Source of the DNA: Comamonas sp. lk
GTDB lineage: Bacteria > Pseudomonadota > Gammaproteobacteria > Burkholderiales > Burkholderiaceae_C
DNA: 7,610 bases
Reading direction: 5' to 3'
Assembly: GCA_945875225.1 (NCBI GenBank)
Contig: CAMCJY010000085.1
Span: 1 to 7,610, forward strand
A program made the position numbers and the translations under genes. Positions 5,469-7,610 of this stretch are shown piece by piece. The notes beneath the pieces were generated by a model. That model was not told where the DNA came from, made no database searches, and was given only the letters and a program-made list of their open reading frames with translations. Each line of letters opens with the position of its first letter. The stretch's first letter is position 1.

Positions 5469-7610
5469 CTACTGCGTACTGCCCAAGCTGCGTGGCGCCA
5501 CCTGCAGGCTTTTACCGTCGCTAAACAGCACCGCCAAAGGCTGCGCGCTGGGGTTGTAGGCGAGGTAGGTTTTGCTACCGTCTGAGCGTTGAAACACGCT
5601 GTAAAGCGTGGTGTTGGCGGTAGTCTCAAAGTCGGGCGTGCCCATGGTTTGCAGGCTGAGCATCCAGTGCAGCGCGTGGCTGCGGGTGTCGCCCAACTCA
5701 AAAGAGCCCCATCGGTCCCACATGGCCAATGCGGCCTGCGGGTCGGCGGTGGCCATGTACTTGGCAAACAGGTCTTGCCAGATGTCTATGGGCTTGGCGA
5801 CTTTGCCGCGCGCGGCATAGACTTCGGTCTCCGGCTTGAGGGTAGCCAGGCTGCGTTTGACAAAAGCGGCATCGCGCCCCAGGTAGGTGGACGCGGTGGT
5901 GATGGGAAGCAGATTGATGCCTTTAATCTGGCGCGGCTCGTCAATCCACCAGGTGTTGTGCGTGTACTTGCCACCAAACAGCATGCTGGTTTCCACGTTT
6001 TTGTATTCGGGCGGAAAGACTAGGTGGTGGATGTCAAACCAGTAGTAGTTGATGGCCTCGATCTCGGAGGTGTAGAGGTAGATGCCCAGGTCACGCAATG
6101 CCTTGTCGCCGGTGACTTCGGCCCACAAAATCAGCCCTACCCAGGCGTTGACTGCTTCGGAAGATGACTCTTGGTTATTGCCGAATGGCCCCAGGCCGAT
6201 GCCAGACGCCCAGGAGTGACCTTCGTAGGGGTCAAAGTTGCGCACAAAAGGAAAGTCTGCGGCGCCCCGACGCGGGGTGGCGATGTCGGCAATGAGCAAG
6301 TCCACCATGCCGCCCCACTGCGCTTTGGACGCCCATTGCGGGTCGCGCAGCGCGATTTCGGCCATGGTGCGTATCCAGTAGCCGTAGTGGAAATGGTGGT
6401 CGTTCATTTGCTCGACCGCAAAATATTCCTCAGGGTAGGACGCGACCGTGCCTTGCGCTTTGTCGTAGTGAAAATAGGTTTTGCTGTCCTTACCGGAAAA
6501 CCATTGCTCGATGCGCGTTTTCATATGCTTGAGCAATTGGTCGCGCGCCTCCAGGTCGCCTTGTTGTTCGACCACATCCATCAGCTTGGAAATACGCTGC
6601 AAGCCTTTGCCTTGCCAATAAGGGCCGACGCCTATTTCCAGCATCATGCGCCTGGCATTGCGCACATCGGTTTTCATCAGGTCGCGCAATTCGGCGCTGC
6701 GGGTTTGCTCGGGCAGACCAGGCCAAAAAGGCACGAAGCCGTTGTAGGTGCGCGTTAGCTCAAATTGATTGGCGGCCAGCAGCTTGATGGGGCCGCGCAG
6801 GGTTTCGAATGCGAGGCCGAGCTTGCCTTGCAAGGCGCTGTTGTTGTGCCACTGGTGCGGGAACAAGCCCAGCAGCGGTGGCACATCCGGGCCTTCCATG
6901 TTGCGCGCCGTGGCGACAAAGGTGCTGCGCACGCGGCTGGCGGCTTCGTCAAACTGCCAGTCCACCCGGGTGTCCTGCAAAAACGCAAAGGCATGGCGGG
7001 TACAGAAGTCCAAGGTGGTGGCGCTGTCGTCGGGCAGCGCAGCGGCAGACGCATAGCCTTTGCCTTCGGGCAAGTGGCCTATCCATTCGGTACCCGAGAC
7101 TTGCTCCCAACGCACACCGCTGGGGCCATACAAAGCATAGGACTTGCCCCTGAGGCGCAGAGCCAAAACCCGTGCATCCGCATGCGGCACGCGGGTGGCG
7201 GCAAAGGGCAATTGCAGGCGCACATTGCCTTTGGGGATTTGCAGCGACACAAAGGGGCTGCCGTGGGCCACGGTGGCCGTCATGGCGGCATCGTTAGGGC
7301 CCCAGGCGATGTCGATGGCCCAGTCGCTGGAATTAGCCAGCTTGGGGCGCTCTAGCGTGACGCCGGTGGGCGAGAGCAGCAAGCCGTCCTTGTGCGGGTA
7401 GTGGATTTCTACATCGCGCCGCTCGGTGGGCACCACGGTTTTGCTAGGCAACGCAAACTCGATGCCGGCACTGCTGGGCAAAACAGTTAAGGGGTGGGCA
7501 AACAAGACCTCGGGCTTGTCGCTATAGACCAGGGCCGAATACCACTGGTTGCTAGGCGCGGCGCGCTTGAGCATGGCGGGCGTGCGGTAAGGCGCGGCGG
7601 GCACCACCCG
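5469..7610 (-). CDS. GH81 endo-beta-1,3-glucanase (5' end outside the window)
   Basis: About 713 codons are present, open at the window edge. Numbering here counts the GTG codon at 7607 as residue 1. Family GH81 is recognised by PSNQWYSALVYSD near the N-terminus (18-30), NDHHFHYGYWI (402-412), DPYEGHSWASG (459-469), GNNQESSSEAVNAW (476-489) and the C-terminal WDRWGSFELGDTRSHALHW region (630-648). GH81 enzymes are inverting endo-beta-1,3-glucanases. Family knowledge places the catalytic base in the ESSSE motif (Glu480 or Glu484 here) and the acid at the Asp of the NDHH motif (Asp403), and all are intact. The signal sequence and probably a few dozen residues are missing at the edge, because GH81 proteins normally have some sequence before the P-x-NQWY block. 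Codon usage is GC-rich. The gene leads the glucanase pair, and its promoter must lie beyond 7610. Expected product location: periplasmic, surface or secreted. Confidence 0.93.
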   Translation of the reverse strand, partial: RVVPAAPYRTPAMLKRAAPSNQWYSALVYSDKPEVLFAHPLTVLPSSAGIEFALPSKTVVPTERRDVEIHYPHKDGLLLSPTGVTLERPKLANSSDWAIDIAWGPNDAAMTATVAHGSPFVSLQIPKGNVRLQLPFAATRVPHADARVLALRLRGKSYALYGPSGVRWEQVSGTEWIGHLPEGKGYASAAALPDDSATTLDFCTRHAFAFLQDTRVDWQFDEAASRVRSTFVATARNMEGPDVPPLLGLFPHQWHNNSALQGKLGLAFETLRGPIKLLAANQFELTRTYNGFVPFWPGLPEQTRSAELRDLMKTDVRNARRMMLEIGVGPYWQGKGLQRISKLMDVVEQQGDLEARDQLLKHMKTRIEQWFSGKDSKTYFHYDKAQGTVASYPEEYFAVEQMNDHHFHYGYWIRTMAEIALRDPQWASKAQWGGMVDLLIADIATPRRGAADFPFVRNFDPYEGHSWASGIGLGPFGNNQESSSEAVNAWVGLILWAEVTGDKALRDLGIYLYTSEIEAINYYWFDIHHLVFPPEYKNVETSMLFGGKYTHNTWWIDEPRQIKGINLLPITTASTYLGRDAAFVKRSLATLKPETEVYAARGKVAKPIDIWQDLFAKYMATADPQAALAMWDRWGSFELGDTRSHALHWMLSLQTMGTPDFETTANTTLYSVFQRSDGSKTYLAYNPSAQPLAVLFSDGKSLQVAPRSLGSTQ

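Noticed and set aside
6171..7355. Plus-strand open frames opposite the GH81 gene
   Set aside because: They are shadows of the GH81 coding frame, whose family motifs are unambiguous on the minus strand.

Overview
The window reads as one stretch of a Burkholderiales-type betaproteobacterial chromosome. The glucanase genes are GC-rich (60-65% in hand-counted 60-base lines), and the type II secretion pseudopilins and CGGG-starting lipoproteins look like those of Comamonadaceae relatives. The taxonomic call is an inference. Every convincing gene is on the minus strand, so transcription runs from high to low coordinates.

In transcriptional order: (1) 7610-5469, an endo-beta-1,3-glucanase of family GH81 whose 5' end lies outside the window; (2) 5431-3455, a lipoprotein laminarinase of family GH16 with two extra C-terminal beta-rich modules; (3) 3454-3266, a compact regulatory region with a sigma-70-like promoter, a perfect 14-bp LacI-type palindrome over the predicted start point, a second degenerate palindrome over the -35 box, and a further dyad upstream; (4) 3265-1610, a 551-residue lipoprotein with no catalytic domain, made of two Ig-like repeats and two different jelly-roll-like, probably glycan-binding, modules; (5) 1588-1549, a strong rho-independent terminator; (6) 1509-1, the pseudopilin genes gspG, gspH, gspI and the start of gspJ, overlapping or almost touching.

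The first three genes form a coherent beta-1,3-glucan (laminarin, chrysolaminarin, paramylon or callose) depolymerisation locus. GH81 and GH16 enzymes cut internal beta-1,3 bonds, and the non-catalytic lipoprotein may hold the polymer at the cell surface. The operator suggests repression by a LacI-family regulator that is relieved by a glucan-derived sugar. The type II secretion genes directly downstream belong to the machinery that could export such enzymes, though they are probably a separate transcription unit.

The least familiar items are the multi-modular lipoprotein, whose modules recall Bacteroidota polysaccharide-utilisation proteins and whose 3' half is clearly lower in GC than the glucanases, and the layered operator architecture in front of it. 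No RNA genes, insertion sequences, CRISPR arrays or non-coding stretches above 300 bases were seen.
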